Source of the DNA: Holophagales bacterium
GTDB taxonomy: Bacteria > Acidobacteriota > Thermoanaerobaculia > Multivoradales > Multivoraceae
Direction: 5' to 3'
Assembly (NCBI GenBank): GCA_009836625.1
Contig: VXVC01000003.1
Location: 77,111-141,110 of the forward strand
DNA length: 64,000 nucleotides
Below, piece after piece: positions 1-8,624 of this stretch; positions within the stretch are counted from its first letter, which is position 1; each line of letters begins with the position of its first letter. Made by a program: the position numbers and the translations under genes. Below the pieces are notes generated by a model. It was not told the origin of the DNA. It saw only the letters and a list, made by a program, of their open reading frames with translations, and ran no database searches.

Positions 1-456
1 GGCGCCGCTCTCCTCGCGCCAGGGGATCCGCACCGTCGCGCCGCCCAGGTCCGCATCGCGGCCCGCGAACAGCGCCCGGATGACGTTCATCGCGTTCACC
101 GACGCCGCGAGTGATTCGGGCCGCCGGCCGATGTAGCGCAGCGCCGAGTCTCCCCGCCCCATCGCGCAGAGGGTGCGTCCCGGGTACATGGAGTCCAGGG
201 TCGCGAACAGCGAACCCAGCACCGTGATGTCCCGTGTGCCCGGGTTCGTCACCATCGGTCCGACGCCCATCCGCTCCGTCCTCGCCAGGATCTGCGAGAA
301 GATGACGAACGGCTCCGGCCACAGGACGTGGGAATCGAAGAGCCAGCACTGGTCGAATCCACGGCCCTCGGCCATGACCGCGAGTTCGACCACGCGGGAG
401 ATCGGCGGGTCCGGCTGGAGGACCACGCCAAAGGACATCTGGTCAGTACTGGTCAT
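1..456 (-). CDS. Luciferase-like flavin-dependent oxidoreductase, N-terminal part (runs off the window)
   Basis: The reading frame is open from an ATG at 456 down to base 1 without a stop, so only the first 152 residues are present. The N-terminus (MSFGVVLQPDPPISRVVELA near residue 7) and the later LFDSHVLWPEPF segment resemble LLM-class TIM-barrel oxidoreductases that use F420 or FMN. A strong AAAGGAG ribosome binding site lies just before the ATG. It follows selB on the same strand after a 51-base gap and could be read from the same transcript. The substrate cannot be told from this fragment, and cofactor choice is uncertain. Confidence 0.8.
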   Translation of the reverse strand, partial: MTSTDQMSFGVVLQPDPPISRVVELAVMAEGRGFDQCWLFDSHVLWPEPFVIFSQILARTERMGVGPMVTNPGTRDITVLGSLFATLDSMYPGRTLCAMGRGDSALRYIGRRPESLAASVNAMNVIRALFAGRDADLGGATVRIPWREESGA

Positions 457-507
457 GGCCTTGCTCCTTTCCCGGGGCAGGCCGGGCAGGTTAGCAGCGA
501 GTGTGGC

Positions 508-2433
508 CTACTCCCTCGACCGCAGGATCCGCCGCCGGTCCCCTTCCCGCAGCGTCAGCCGCTGTCGGTCCATGTGCTCGAGCAGCGGAATCGCCCACTT
601 GCGGGTCAGCCCGAAGCGGTCCTTGAAGTCGGCGACAGTGAAGGTGTCCCAGCCGGTGGCGAGAACGTCGGCCTGGAAGCGTTCCAGGGCGGACGCGGCG
701 AGGAGCAGTCCGTTCGGAAGCCGAACGAGCTTGCCGCGGTCGACGAGATAGCGGAGCACGCCGTCGAACACCTGGGCCTTGGCCCCCAGGCTGCGACAGA
801 GCTCCTCGGGAGAGCCCGGGGTCAGGCCCTGCCGCTCGAAGCCCTCCACGAGGTCTCGGGCGAGCTTCGACTCGGCGCCGGTCAGTTCGCCGGTGCGGCC
901 CGGGAGGGTCACGAGTTCACCCTCGACGACGATGCCCAGGTCCTTGCCGCCGCGGCTCGACCACTCCAGGTAGGCGGAGGCGAGGTCGGCGGCGCGCACG
1001 CCCAGTAGCCGGCGAACCAGTTCGGCCTTCGGCATGCCTCGTGACAGGCGATCGGCGGCGAAGTGCGCTTCGACCAGATGGCGAGCGCGCCGGGTCACGC
1101 GGCGGACGACGGCGGCGGTGACGAAGCGACCTGAGCCTGCCCGCAGCAACAGTCCATCCCGCGCGGCGCCGTTCAGCTCGTCCTCGGCATCGGCGGGGAC
1201 GACGCCCAGGCGCAGGGCAAGTTCGGCCACAGCCAGGCCGGCCTCACGGCCGTCGGCGGTCCACTGCACGGTGGCGGCCTGCCGGTCGCTGGAGTTGAGC
1301 GCCTCGATCGTCGGTCCGAGAGATCTGCCGCGAGGACGCCTCCAGGCCGGGTCGAGGACCTCGCCGCCACCGAGCGTCGTCTGGGGCGAGGGTCTCCGGA
1401 TGACGAAGCGGTCGCTGCGGACCGCCACCAGCGGCTCGTCGAGCCGGACTTCGGCCACCGCCTCCTGACCGGGCGCCAGGCGCTCGGCCTCGAGTGGCCG
1501 CAGCTTGCCCATCCGCTGCGCGGCGTTGACGTGAAGCCGCACCGGGCTGCTGCCCTCGAGCGGCTCGGGCGCCGTGGAAAGCAGACGGCAGCGCACGAGC
1601 AGGGAAGTCGTGGCGCGGTAGACACCGGGGGCGGTCAGTTCGTGGCCGCGGGCGACCTGTTCGAGGTCGACGCCGACGAGCTGGAGCGACGTGCGCTCAC
1701 CGGCCTCCGCCTGTTGGCGGCGGTCGCCGTGAACCTCGATGCTGCGCACCCGGGCACGGCCGACGTCGGGCAGGATGTCCAGCTCGTCGCCGACGCTCAC
1801 GATGCCACGGGCGAGGGTGCCCGTAACCAGCACACCGAGTCCGCGCAGGTGGAACGCACGGTCGATCGGCAGGCGGGCAGGCAGGGAGCGATCGCGGTCG
1901 ATCGGGGTCGCCGACCTGGCAAGCTCCACCAGGGCCGCGCGGAGTCGTTCCAGGCCCTCGCCGGTCTCGGCGGACACCGGCAGGATCGGCGCGCCGGCGA
2001 ACGGGGTTTCGGCAAGCGCCTCCTCGAGCTCCAGTTCGGCAAGCTCCACCAGGTCGGAAGACACGAGGTCCGTCTTCGAGAGCACCGCCAGGCCGGCCGG
2101 GATCCGGAGCAGCGAGCAGATCGCGAGGTGCTCCAGGGTCTGCGGCATAACGCCCTCGTCGGCGGCCACGACCAGGACCATCATCTGGATGCCGCCAAGC
2201 CCGGCGAGCGCGTTGTGGACGAACCGCTCGTGGCCGGGCACGTCGACGAAGCCGATCTGCCAGCCGTCCTCGACCATCGACGCGAAGCCGAGGTCGATCG
2301 TGATGCCGCGCTGCTTCTCCTCTTCCCAGCGGTCGCAGTCGATCCCGGTCAGGGCCTGGACCAGCCGCGTCTTGCCGTGGTCGACGTGGCCGGCGGTGCC
2401 GACGACGAACCGGTTGGCGGCTACCTCGCTCAC
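508..2433 (-). CDS. selB: Selenocysteine-specific translation elongation factor SelB
   Basis: SelB delivers Sec-tRNA to the ribosome at UGA codons marked by a SECIS element. The 641-residue protein has a GTPase domain with GHVDHGKT at residues 15-22, the switch region QRGITIDLGF at 41-50, DVPGHE at 64-69 and SKTD at 119-122 in place of the usual NKxD. EF-Tu-like beta barrels follow, and the C-terminal third is winged-helix in character, as needed for SECIS binding. I chose the GTG at 2433: it overlaps the stop of the upstream regulator as GTGA and leaves only about ten residues before the GTPase core. A longer frame starts upstream but its first 100 residues are arginine/proline-rich noise. 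No selA, selD, tRNA-Sec or clear selenoprotein is seen in the window. Confidence 0.93.
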   Translation of the reverse strand: MSEVAANRFVVGTAGHVDHGKTRLVQALTGIDCDRWEEEKQRGITIDLGFASMVEDGWQIGFVDVPGHERFVHNALAGLGGIQMMVLVVAADEGVMPQTLEHLAICSLLRIPAGLAVLSKTDLVSSDLVELAELELEEALAETPFAGAPILPVSAETGEGLERLRAALVELARSATPIDRDRSLPARLPIDRAFHLRGLGVLVTGTLARGIVSVGDELDILPDVGRARVRSIEVHGDRRQQAEAGERTSLQLVGVDLEQVARGHELTAPGVYRATTSLLVRCRLLSTAPEPLEGSSPVRLHVNAAQRMGKLRPLEAERLAPGQEAVAEVRLDEPLVAVRSDRFVIRRPSPQTTLGGGEVLDPAWRRPRGRSLGPTIEALNSSDRQAATVQWTADGREAGLAVAELALRLGVVPADAEDELNGAARDGLLLRAGSGRFVTAAVVRRVTRRARHLVEAHFAADRLSRGMPKAELVRRLLGVRAADLASAYLEWSSRGGKDLGIVVEGELVTLPGRTGELTGAESKLARDLVEGFERQGLTPGSPEELCRSLGAKAQVFDGVLRYLVDRGKLVRLPNGLLLAASALERFQADVLATGWDTFTVADFKDRFGLTRKWAIPLLEHMDRQRLTLREGDRRRILRSRE

Positions 2434-3797
2434 GAACCGCGTTCGGGATCGATGCCGTAGGCCTGGAGCTTGCGGTACAGGTGGCGGCGGTCGATTCCGA
2501 GGTCCCGGGCGGTTTGAGAGACGTTGCCGCCCGCGGCGCCGAGCCGTCGCTCGATGTAGAGCCGCTCGAAGGTCTCGCGGGCCTCCTTGAGCGAGGCGTA
2601 GTCGCTTTCGACCGGAGCGGTCGCGTCCGTGCCGCGAACCCGCGGCGGCAGGTCCGCCTCCGTGACCACGTCTCCCGGCGCCATGATCATCAGGCGTTCG
2701 CTCAGGTTGCGGAGTTCCCGCACGTTCCCCGGCCACGAGTAGGCGACCAGCCGCTCGAGCGCTTGAGCGTCGATCGTCTTGGGACGACGGCCTGCCTCGG
2801 CTGCGAAGCGCTGTAGGAAGTGGTCGATCAGGGCCGGGATGTCCTCGCGCCGCTCACGAAGCGCCGGCACGTGGAGCGGAATGACGGCGAGGCGGAAGTA
2901 GAGGTCCTCGCGGAACCGGCCGGCCGGGAGTTCACCCTCTTCCAGGTTCTTGTTCGTCGCCGCCAGCACCCGCACGTCGACCTCGATCGGCTCGGAACCT
3001 CCCACCCGTTCGAACCGCTGCTCCTCGAGCACGCGCAGCACCTTGGCCTGGGTGTTCAGCGACATGTCGGCGATCTCGTCCAGGAACAGGGTGCCTCCGT
3101 CGGCCTGCTCGAAACGTCCCCGGCGGTTCTCCGAGGCTCCGGTGAAGGCGCCCTTGATGTGGCCGAACAGTTCGCTCTCGATCAGCTCCTCCGGGATCGC
3201 GGCGCAGTTCACTTCGACGAAGGCGCGGCTCCTGCGCTGGGAGAGGTTGTGGACACGCCGTGCGACCAGCTCCTTGCCTGTGCCGTTCTCGCCGGTGATC
3301 AGGATCCGGCTTTCGGCGCGCGCCGCGAGCTTCAGCTCGTCCTTCAATTGCCTCATCGGCGGGGAGTCGCCGATGAGCTGCCGCTCCGGATCGAGCCGGT
3401 TCGACAGCTCCCGCACTTGGCGTTCGAGACGGTTGCGCTCCAGCGCGTTTTCGACCGACACGACGACCCGGTTGAGCGCCAGCGGCTTCTCCAGGAAGTC
3501 GTGCGCGCCGATTCGCATCGCCTTGACCGCCGTGTCGATGTTCCCGTGGCCGGAGATGACGATCACCGGGGTCTGGAAGTCGCCTTCCCGTAGTTCTTCC
3601 AGGATCTCCAGGCCGTCGCGGTCGGGCAGCCAGACGTCGAGCAGGACGAGATCGAACTCGTCGCTCGCCATCAGCGCCTGGCCGCTCACCGCGTCCGCCG
3701 CCGCGGTCACCGAGTGGCCTTCGTCCTCGAGGATGCCCCGCAGCGTCTGGCGGATGCCGGCCTCGTCGTCGACGATCAGAATGCGCGCCTTGCTCAT
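2430..3797 (-). CDS. Sigma-54 response regulator, NtrC/NtrX-like
   Basis: This 455-residue protein is a complete NtrC-type regulator. The receiver domain has acidic residues at 10-11, the phospho-acceptor Asp54 (LLDVW) and Lys104. The AAA+ domain has a Walker A GENGTGKE at 169-176, an intact GAFTGA loop at 216-221 for sigma-54 contact, and Walker B GGTLFLDE at 234-241. A Fis-type helix-turn-helix (NVSQTARDLGIDRRHLYRKL) lies near the C-terminus. It sits 21 bases downstream of an NtrY-like kinase, its likely partner, and overlaps selB by four bases. The order DUF4390-ntrY-ntrX resembles that of many Proteobacteria. Targets are unknown. Confidence 0.93.
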   Translation of the reverse strand: MSKARILIVDDEAGIRQTLRGILEDEGHSVTAAADAVSGQALMASDEFDLVLLDVWLPDRDGLEILEELREGDFQTPVIVISGHGNIDTAVKAMRIGAHDFLEKPLALNRVVVSVENALERNRLERQVRELSNRLDPERQLIGDSPPMRQLKDELKLAARAESRILITGENGTGKELVARRVHNLSQRRSRAFVEVNCAAIPEELIESELFGHIKGAFTGASENRRGRFEQADGGTLFLDEIADMSLNTQAKVLRVLEEQRFERVGGSEPIEVDVRVLAATNKNLEEGELPAGRFREDLYFRLAVIPLHVPALRERREDIPALIDHFLQRFAAEAGRRPKTIDAQALERLVAYSWPGNVRELRNLSERLMIMAPGDVVTEADLPPRVRGTDATAPVESDYASLKEARETFERLYIERRLGAAGGNVSQTARDLGIDRRHLYRKLQAYGIDPERGS

Positions 3798-3818
3798 CTT
3801 CGGTTGGTTGGCGCGGAG

Positions 3819-6077
3819 CTACCGCGGCAGCTCGGACTGGGGCAACTCGATGGTGAAGGTCGTGCCGTGAGGCTCATTGTCCTCGACCCGGATCGAGCCG
3901 TTGTGGTCGCTCACGATGCGCTGGACGATGGCGAGGCCCAGCCCCGACCCCCGTCCCTTGGTCGAAAAGTACGGCAGGAAGAGCTTCTCGCGGGCCCCCT
4001 GCGGCACGCCGCTGCCGGTGTCCCTGACGGAGAGGTCGAAGACCCCGTTGCTGCGGCTGGCCCGGACCGTCACCTGGCCGGGCGGGTTGGTGGCGGCGAT
4101 GGCGTTGTCCAGCAGGTTGACCAGGGCGGAGCGCATCTGGTCGGCGTCGAGTTTGGCATGGAGACCCTCTTCACCGGCCTCGATCCGCGCCTCGACCTCG
4201 ACTCCGGGTTTGAGTTCGCGGTAGAGGTCGACCGTTTCGCTGATCAGCTTCGCGATGTCGACGTCCCGAGGCTGGGGCCGGCGCATGCGGGCGTAGCGCG
4301 CGAACTGGTCCACGAGATTCTGCATGTTGCCCACCTCGCGGACGACGATCTGCGCGCCCTCCTCCACCGCGGCGCCCAGGCTCGCGTCGTTGCCCTGCGC
4401 CTTGCGCAGCAGTCGCTCCGCGGCCAGCTTGATCGGAGTCAGCGGATTCTTGATCTCGTGCGCGATCCTGCGGGCGGCCTCCGTCCAGGTGGCGGCCTTC
4501 TGGGCGTCGAGCAACGCCGTCAGATCCTCGATCACGAGGACGTGACCGAGTAGTTCGAAGCCGCCGCTGCCGTCCGGGGCGCGCAGCGGGCTGGTCTTGA
4601 CCTCGAGCGTCTTCCAGTCGTCCCTGCCGCCAAGGCTGACTTCGCGGCGGGCCGGGGTCGCCCCCGAGCGGCGGGAGCCCGTCGCCCCCCGGACAGTCGA
4701 GTCCGGCAGGTCGGCGAACACGGCCTCGACGCCCTTGTCGGGGAGCAACTCGCTCAGGGCTTCGGGTGGCGCGCCGGCGAGCGAAACGTGCGGCGGCAGC
4801 CCCAGCATCTCCATCGCGGCCCGGTTGCAGGTCAGGATGCGGCCGTCGCGATCGAGCGAGAGGACGCCGGCCGGGCCGCTCTCGAGCACCGCTTCGATGC
4901 GGGCGCGCTCGGCGTCCAGGCGGCGGTTCGTCGCCACCAGGTCGCGGTTCGATTCCTGCAGGGCGTCGGTCATCCGGTTGAAGGAGTCGACCAGGACCTG
5001 GACTTCGTCGTCGGCGGCCGCCTCGACCCGGTGTTCCAGGTCGCCGCCGGCGATGCGCCGCGTGCCGTCCGCAAGCGCTTCGATCGGACCCGTGACCCGG
5101 CCGGCGAGGTAGAGGCCGACCCAGCACGAGACGAGCAGGATGCATAGGGTCACGGTCAGGAACAGGAGCCAGTACGCGGCCCGGATCTCATCGCGTTGGG
5201 CGTGCAGTTGCCGGCGGGACTGGTAGGCGGCGATCAGGGTCTCCGTGTTGCCTGCGAGTTCGGCATCGAGCAGCCTGCCGGCGACGGCCACCGTGGTCTG
5301 GGCGCCGCCTTCGCGCGCGGCGGCGGCCAGAATCAGTCGCTCCTCGCTGCCCGCCACTTCACCGATGGCGCGGGCGGCGCCGGTGCGGACCGCTTCGAGC
5401 AGCATCCCGCGGGTCGGTTCGGGTACTTCGGAAAGGGCCTGCGGTTTGACCCTGGCCTGCAGGAAGGTGGTATCCCGGTAGACCGCCAGGTAGTCGAGGT
5501 CGGCCTCGGAGAGGGCGTCGCCGAGCGCCGCCAGCAGCCTGCCGCGGCCGCGCGGACTGTCCAGGTCCAGGCTCTCGGTGTCCGCGAGGAAGCGTTCGGC
5601 GTCGCGCAGCAACTGGTCCTGCTGCGTCGAGGTCAGGGCCTGGGAAACCTGGTTCGCCGGCTCCAGCAGGTCGTCGATGTCCGTCCGGAACATGCGGTCG
5701 ATCGAGCCCTGGAGCAGTTCCGTGGCGTAGGCGAACAGGACGAGTCCGGGGATCAGCGACAGCCCGATGTAGGTCAGGATCAGCTTGGTGCGGAACTTGG
5801 CGCCGAGACGCTGGCGGCGGCGCTCGATCCACAGCTTCGTCAGGTTGCGGACGAGCACGAAGACGACGATCAGGATCAGCACCACGTTCAGATTCCGCAG
5901 CGCGAACAGCAGGATGCTGTTGTTCAGCACCGTGGGGTCGATCTCGCGGCCGCGCTGGAGGGCGTAGTAGCCGGCCGTCGGCACCGCCAGGGAGAGAACC
6001 AGGAGCCAGACCAGGAAGCGGTTGGTCTTGATGAGTTCCCGCAGGGGTGGGAGGGATGCGGCCAGGCGGGGGATCAC
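3819..6077 (-). CDS. NtrY-like membrane sensor histidine kinase
   Basis: The 752-residue protein has an N-terminal group of hydrophobic segments (about 21-41, 60-77 and 98-118), an extracytoplasmic region, another membrane segment at 301-325, a HAMP-like linker, a PAS domain at about 390-520, and a kinase core. The phospho-acceptor is His540 in RRIAHEIKNPLTP. The ATPase domain carries DNAIAA, DTGSGVP and GRGSGLGLAIV motifs. This is the layout of NtrY. It overlaps the preceding DUF4390 gene by four bases (ATGA) and is followed by its likely response regulator. The signal sensed is not evident. Confidence 0.92.
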   Translation of the reverse strand: MIPRLAASLPPLRELIKTNRFLVWLLVLSLAVPTAGYYALQRGREIDPTVLNNSILLFALRNLNVVLILIVVFVLVRNLTKLWIERRRQRLGAKFRTKLILTYIGLSLIPGLVLFAYATELLQGSIDRMFRTDIDDLLEPANQVSQALTSTQQDQLLRDAERFLADTESLDLDSPRGRGRLLAALGDALSEADLDYLAVYRDTTFLQARVKPQALSEVPEPTRGMLLEAVRTGAARAIGEVAGSEERLILAAAAREGGAQTTVAVAGRLLDAELAGNTETLIAAYQSRRQLHAQRDEIRAAYWLLFLTVTLCILLVSCWVGLYLAGRVTGPIEALADGTRRIAGGDLEHRVEAAADDEVQVLVDSFNRMTDALQESNRDLVATNRRLDAERARIEAVLESGPAGVLSLDRDGRILTCNRAAMEMLGLPPHVSLAGAPPEALSELLPDKGVEAVFADLPDSTVRGATGSRRSGATPARREVSLGGRDDWKTLEVKTSPLRAPDGSGGFELLGHVLVIEDLTALLDAQKAATWTEAARRIAHEIKNPLTPIKLAAERLLRKAQGNDASLGAAVEEGAQIVVREVGNMQNLVDQFARYARMRRPQPRDVDIAKLISETVDLYRELKPGVEVEARIEAGEEGLHAKLDADQMRSALVNLLDNAIAATNPPGQVTVRASRSNGVFDLSVRDTGSGVPQGAREKLFLPYFSTKGRGSGLGLAIVQRIVSDHNGSIRVEDNEPHGTTFTIELPQSELPR

Positions 6078-6688
6078 TCGGCCTCCCCGCTGCCGATCTG
6101 GCGCTGGGCGGGCCGGAAGGGTGTTGTCTGTGCCCAGGCGGTGTGGACGCGGTCCGGGATCAGGCCGAGCCGGGTTCGGGTCCCCACTTCGGCGCGCACC
6201 CGCAGCACCAGCCGCCCCGGCGGTTCGCCGGCCAGCTCGACCGACGGCAGTCCCTCGAAGGTCGTCAGCGCCCGCTCCAGGTCTTCCTGCGTGGTCACGA
6301 CGCGGCTGGCGTAGAGCTCGCCGTCGCGCCTGAAGTTAACCTGGTACTCCCGGGTGAGGGCGTTGTACATCGCCACGACCTGCAGCCGAGTGGCGACGAC
6401 GGCCTTGTCGAACCAGCGGCGCCGGATCCGACGGACCTGGATGTCGTAGGTGAAGCCGGTCGGCAGCCCGCTCTCGATCTTCTCCCAGGTGCGTTCGTCG
6501 AGCGCCCGGTCCAGCCGGAAGCTGACCAGCAGCACCGGACCTTCGCGCACGGCGGAGAGTCCGGCGATTGCGGCCCTGGCGGACCGGGCTGAAGCCTCTC
6601 GCGGCGGCTGGGCCGCGAGTGCGTCGCCGCCCAGAACGCTCGACAGGCTGAGCGCGCAGATCAGCCGTCCCGCCCGCGGGACTCCCAT
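6074..6688 (-). CDS. DUF4390 exported protein
   Basis: This 204-residue protein begins with a signal peptide ending near the ALAAQ stretch (about residue 26). The rest resembles DUF4390 proteins, which in many bacteria lie directly before ntrY; no activity is known to me for the family. Recognisable features are a SFRLDRALDERTWEKIESGLP segment region and a VRRIRRRWFD segment. Its stop overlaps the ntrY start, so the two are almost certainly co-translated. By context it may assist or modulate the kinase on the periplasmic side, which is inference only. Confidence 0.82.
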   Translation of the reverse strand: MGVPRAGRLICALSLSSVLGGDALAAQPPREASARSARAAIAGLSAVREGPVLLVSFRLDRALDERTWEKIESGLPTGFTYDIQVRRIRRRWFDKAVVATRLQVVAMYNALTREYQVNFRRDGELYASRVVTTQEDLERALTTFEGLPSVELAGEPPGRLVLRVRAEVGTRTRLGLIPDRVHTAWAQTTPFRPAQRQIGSGEAE

Positions 6689-6751
6689 GGCATGACACTA
6701 CCAGCCTTCGCCTCCCGAACCGGGCCGGCGCATCGAGGCACTACCTGGTGC

Positions 6752-6814
6752 GCGGGTCCTCTGACCCGCTGCCGCCGAAGGCGGCCAGAGAGACGCGCCG
6801 GCCGCCAGGCCGGC
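6752..6814. repeat. Cluster of three palindromes, copy 1 of a dispersed GC-rich element
   Basis: Three hairpins stand side by side in the gap between lpxC and the DUF4390 gene: GCGGGTC-N4-GACCCGC (6752-6769), GCCGCC-GAA-GGCGGC (6771-6785), and GCCGGCC-N4-GGCCGGC near 6797-6814. An AGAGAGACGCGCC string separates the second and third. A related set occurs at 47374-47418. The position just after the lpxC stop means it could also act in termination or mRNA protection; it has no T-run. Confidence 0.6.
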
Positions 6815-6820
6815 ACGGTT

Positions 6821-7813
6821 CTACGAAGCGGCGAAACCCGGGAGCCAGGTCGTCGGCTGCTCGCTCTCGAGGGGTCGATCCGCTGGCGGGGGCAACTCGT
6901 CTCCCCGCATCCAGGTCCAGTACCGGGGGTTGGCGACCAATTCCCTGAGCAACTCGTAGTGGAGTTGATGCCCGCCCCGCAGAACCTCGAAGTGGCCCCA
7001 GATCGGCGCTCCCAGGAGGGTGAAGTCGCCCACTGCGTCGAGCGCCTTGTGACGAACCGGCTCGTCCGCGAAGCGGAGGTCCGTGTTCACGGCGCCGTGC
7101 TCGTCGAACACGATGCAGTTGTCGACCGACCCGCCCAGGCCCAGGCCGGCCCGCTGCATCTGCTCGACATCCATTTGGCGGCAGAAGGTCCGCGCCGGCG
7201 CCAGGCCGCGCTCGAAGCTCCGTGTGTCTACGTCGATCTGCAGCCGCTGGCGTCCCACGGCGCAGGCTTCGAAGTCGATCGTGTAGTCCAGCCGCAGGCC
7301 GGGGTAGGGCGATGCGCGCAGCCACTTGTCGCCTCGGTCGATCTCGATCACTGAAGTGATCGCGAGGATCTGCCGATTGGCGTTTTGGGGCCTTACTCCC
7401 GCCGCCTGCAGCAGCAGCAGGTACGGCATGGCCGAGCCGTCGAGGATTGGCACCTCGGGGCCGTCCATCTCGACGACCAGGTTGTCGATGCCGAGGATGT
7501 AGACGGCGGCGAGAAGGTGTTCGACCGTGGAGACGGTGACGTCGTCGCGACCGAGCGTCGTCGCGAGTTCGAGGGAACTGACGCTCCTGAGGTCGGCAGG
7601 AACCTCAACGTTGCCGGCATCCGTGCGACGGAAGCAGATGCCCGCGCCGGGCGGCGCCGGCAGGATGCGCAGATTCGTCTCCCTGCCGGTGTGGATGCCC
7701 ACGCCGGAGATCGCGGTCGGACGTCGGATCGTCTGCTGGCGAAACAGGCGGTCACGCGTGTCGCTGGGCCGTCGATTGGGACTCCGGCCCGTTCCGTTGG
7801 CGCGCTTTGCCAT
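6821..7813 (-). CDS. lpxC: UDP-3-O-acyl-N-acetylglucosamine deacetylase LpxC
   Basis: LpxC is a zinc hydrolase that makes the first committed step of lipid A synthesis, so its presence implies an LPS outer membrane. The 330-residue protein shows the zinc ligands His99 (STVEHLLAA), His255 and Asp259 (HKALDAVGD), the LDGSAMPY motif at 124-131, and a downstream His (GGHQLH, 282) matching the catalytic histidine. It has an extra basic N-terminal leader of about 25 residues before QQTIRRPTAISG. The start ATG has no obvious Shine-Dalgarno sequence. It is transcribed away from smpB across a 289-base gap. Confidence 0.95.
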   Translation of the reverse strand: MAKRANGTGRSPNRRPSDTRDRLFRQQTIRRPTAISGVGIHTGRETNLRILPAPPGAGICFRRTDAGNVEVPADLRSVSSLELATTLGRDDVTVSTVEHLLAAVYILGIDNLVVEMDGPEVPILDGSAMPYLLLLQAAGVRPQNANRQILAITSVIEIDRGDKWLRASPYPGLRLDYTIDFEACAVGRQRLQIDVDTRSFERGLAPARTFCRQMDVEQMQRAGLGLGGSVDNCIVFDEHGAVNTDLRFADEPVRHKALDAVGDFTLLGAPIWGHFEVLRGGHQLHYELLRELVANPRYWTWMRGDELPPPADRPLESEQPTTWLPGFAAS

Positions 7814-7827
7814 CGAGCAGATGTTTC

Positions 7828-7843
7828 AGCACGGATCGTGCCA
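7828..7843 (-). promoter_or_regulatory. Candidate sigma-54 (-24/-12) promoter before lpxC
   Basis: On the minus strand the bases read TGGCACGATCCGTGCT. This matches the sigma-54 consensus TGGCACG-N4-TTGCW with one mismatch and the exact GG-N10-GC spacing. The predicted transcript would begin only about four bases before the lpxC ATG, giving an almost leaderless mRNA, which is a reason for caution. The sequence is also a GCACG-N3-CGTGC dyad, so it may be an operator instead. I see nothing else clear in the rest of the 7814-8102 gap. Confidence 0.35.
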
Positions 7844-8102
7844 GCCTGACGATCGCCTTCGTCCTCCTGCAAGTTCCTTGTTTTTCAGCGGTTTAGGTTC
7901 TCGACGGGAGTGGGTCGGCGGTCCAGTATGTGGCGTTTTTGCCCCACTTCTGTGGCGCTTCGGCCGCATTTCAGCCGCCTCCGCCAGGGTGTCCGCGGAG
8001 TAGACTCCACCGGGAAGATGCACCGAACGCCGGAAACGTACACGGACTTCCCGCTTCCAGTTGAACGGAGCCTTGCTCAAGCTGAAGGACGGCAGGGTAG
8101 AG

Positions 8103-8624
8103 ATGGCCAGGCGCAGCAAACAGAAGCAGCGGTCGCTCGCGGGCGGGAACGCTCTGGCGGTCAATCGAAAGGCCCGGCGGGAGTATCGCGTCCTGGAGCG
8201 GCTGGAGGCTGGCATCGAGCTCCTGGGCACTGAGGTCAAGTCGATCAGGGGCGGCAAGATCCAGCTACGCGACAGCTACGTGGCCTTTCGTGACCACGAG
8301 GCCTGGCTGCTGGAGGCTCACATCTCAGCGTACAGCCACGGGAACCGGGAGAACCATGACCTCGAGCGGCCGAGGCGGCTGCTCCTGAATCGGCGCGAGA
8401 TCGACCGCTTGTTCGGGCGTACCCGCGACCGGGGCCTGACGGTGGTGCCGCTGTCCGTCTACCTGAAAGGGAACCGGATCAAGGTCGAGCTGGCCCTGGC
8501 CGAAGGCAGGAAGTTGCACGACAAGCGCGAGCGGGAACGGGAGCGGACCCTCGACCGGGAGGCCGGCGAGGTGTTCCGCGGCCGGCGGCGCATGCGTACG
8601 GACGCGTCGGAGGAAACGGGGTGA
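8103..8624 (+). CDS. smpB: SsrA-binding protein SmpB
   Basis: SmpB binds tmRNA and brings it to stalled ribosomes for trans-translation. The core is typical: [31 protein letters not shown], then [18 protein letters not shown] and [22 protein letters not shown]. At 173 residues it is slightly long because of a charged tail after the usual KRE-rich C-terminus. I chose the ATG at 8103 ([11 protein letters not shown]); an upstream in-frame ATG at 8061 adds 14 residues not expected for the family. Its TGA overlaps the uvrA GTG start as GTGA. The tmRNA gene is not visible in this window. Confidence 0.95.
   Translation: MARRSKQKQRSLAGGNALAVNRKARREYRVLERLEAGIELLGTEVKSIRGGKIQLRDSYVAFRDHEAWLLEAHISAYSHGNRENHDLERPRRLLLNRREIDRLFGRTRDRGLTVVPLSVYLKGNRIKVELALAEGRKLHDKRERERERTLDREAGEVFRGRRRMRTDASEETG

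Noticed and set aside
2434..2736. N-terminal extension of SelB to 742 residues
   Set aside because: The extra 100 residues are Arg/Pro/Gly-rich and overlap the NtrX C-terminus; GTG 2433 gives a normal SelB start and a stop/start overlap.
7814..8102. tmRNA gene near smpB
   Set aside because: No tRNA-like ends, TTCGA arm or tag reading frame could be found in the gap.
7910..8233. Possible small gene ahead of smpB
   Set aside because: The frame runs into the smpB coding region in another phase, has no ribosome binding site and no recognisable product.
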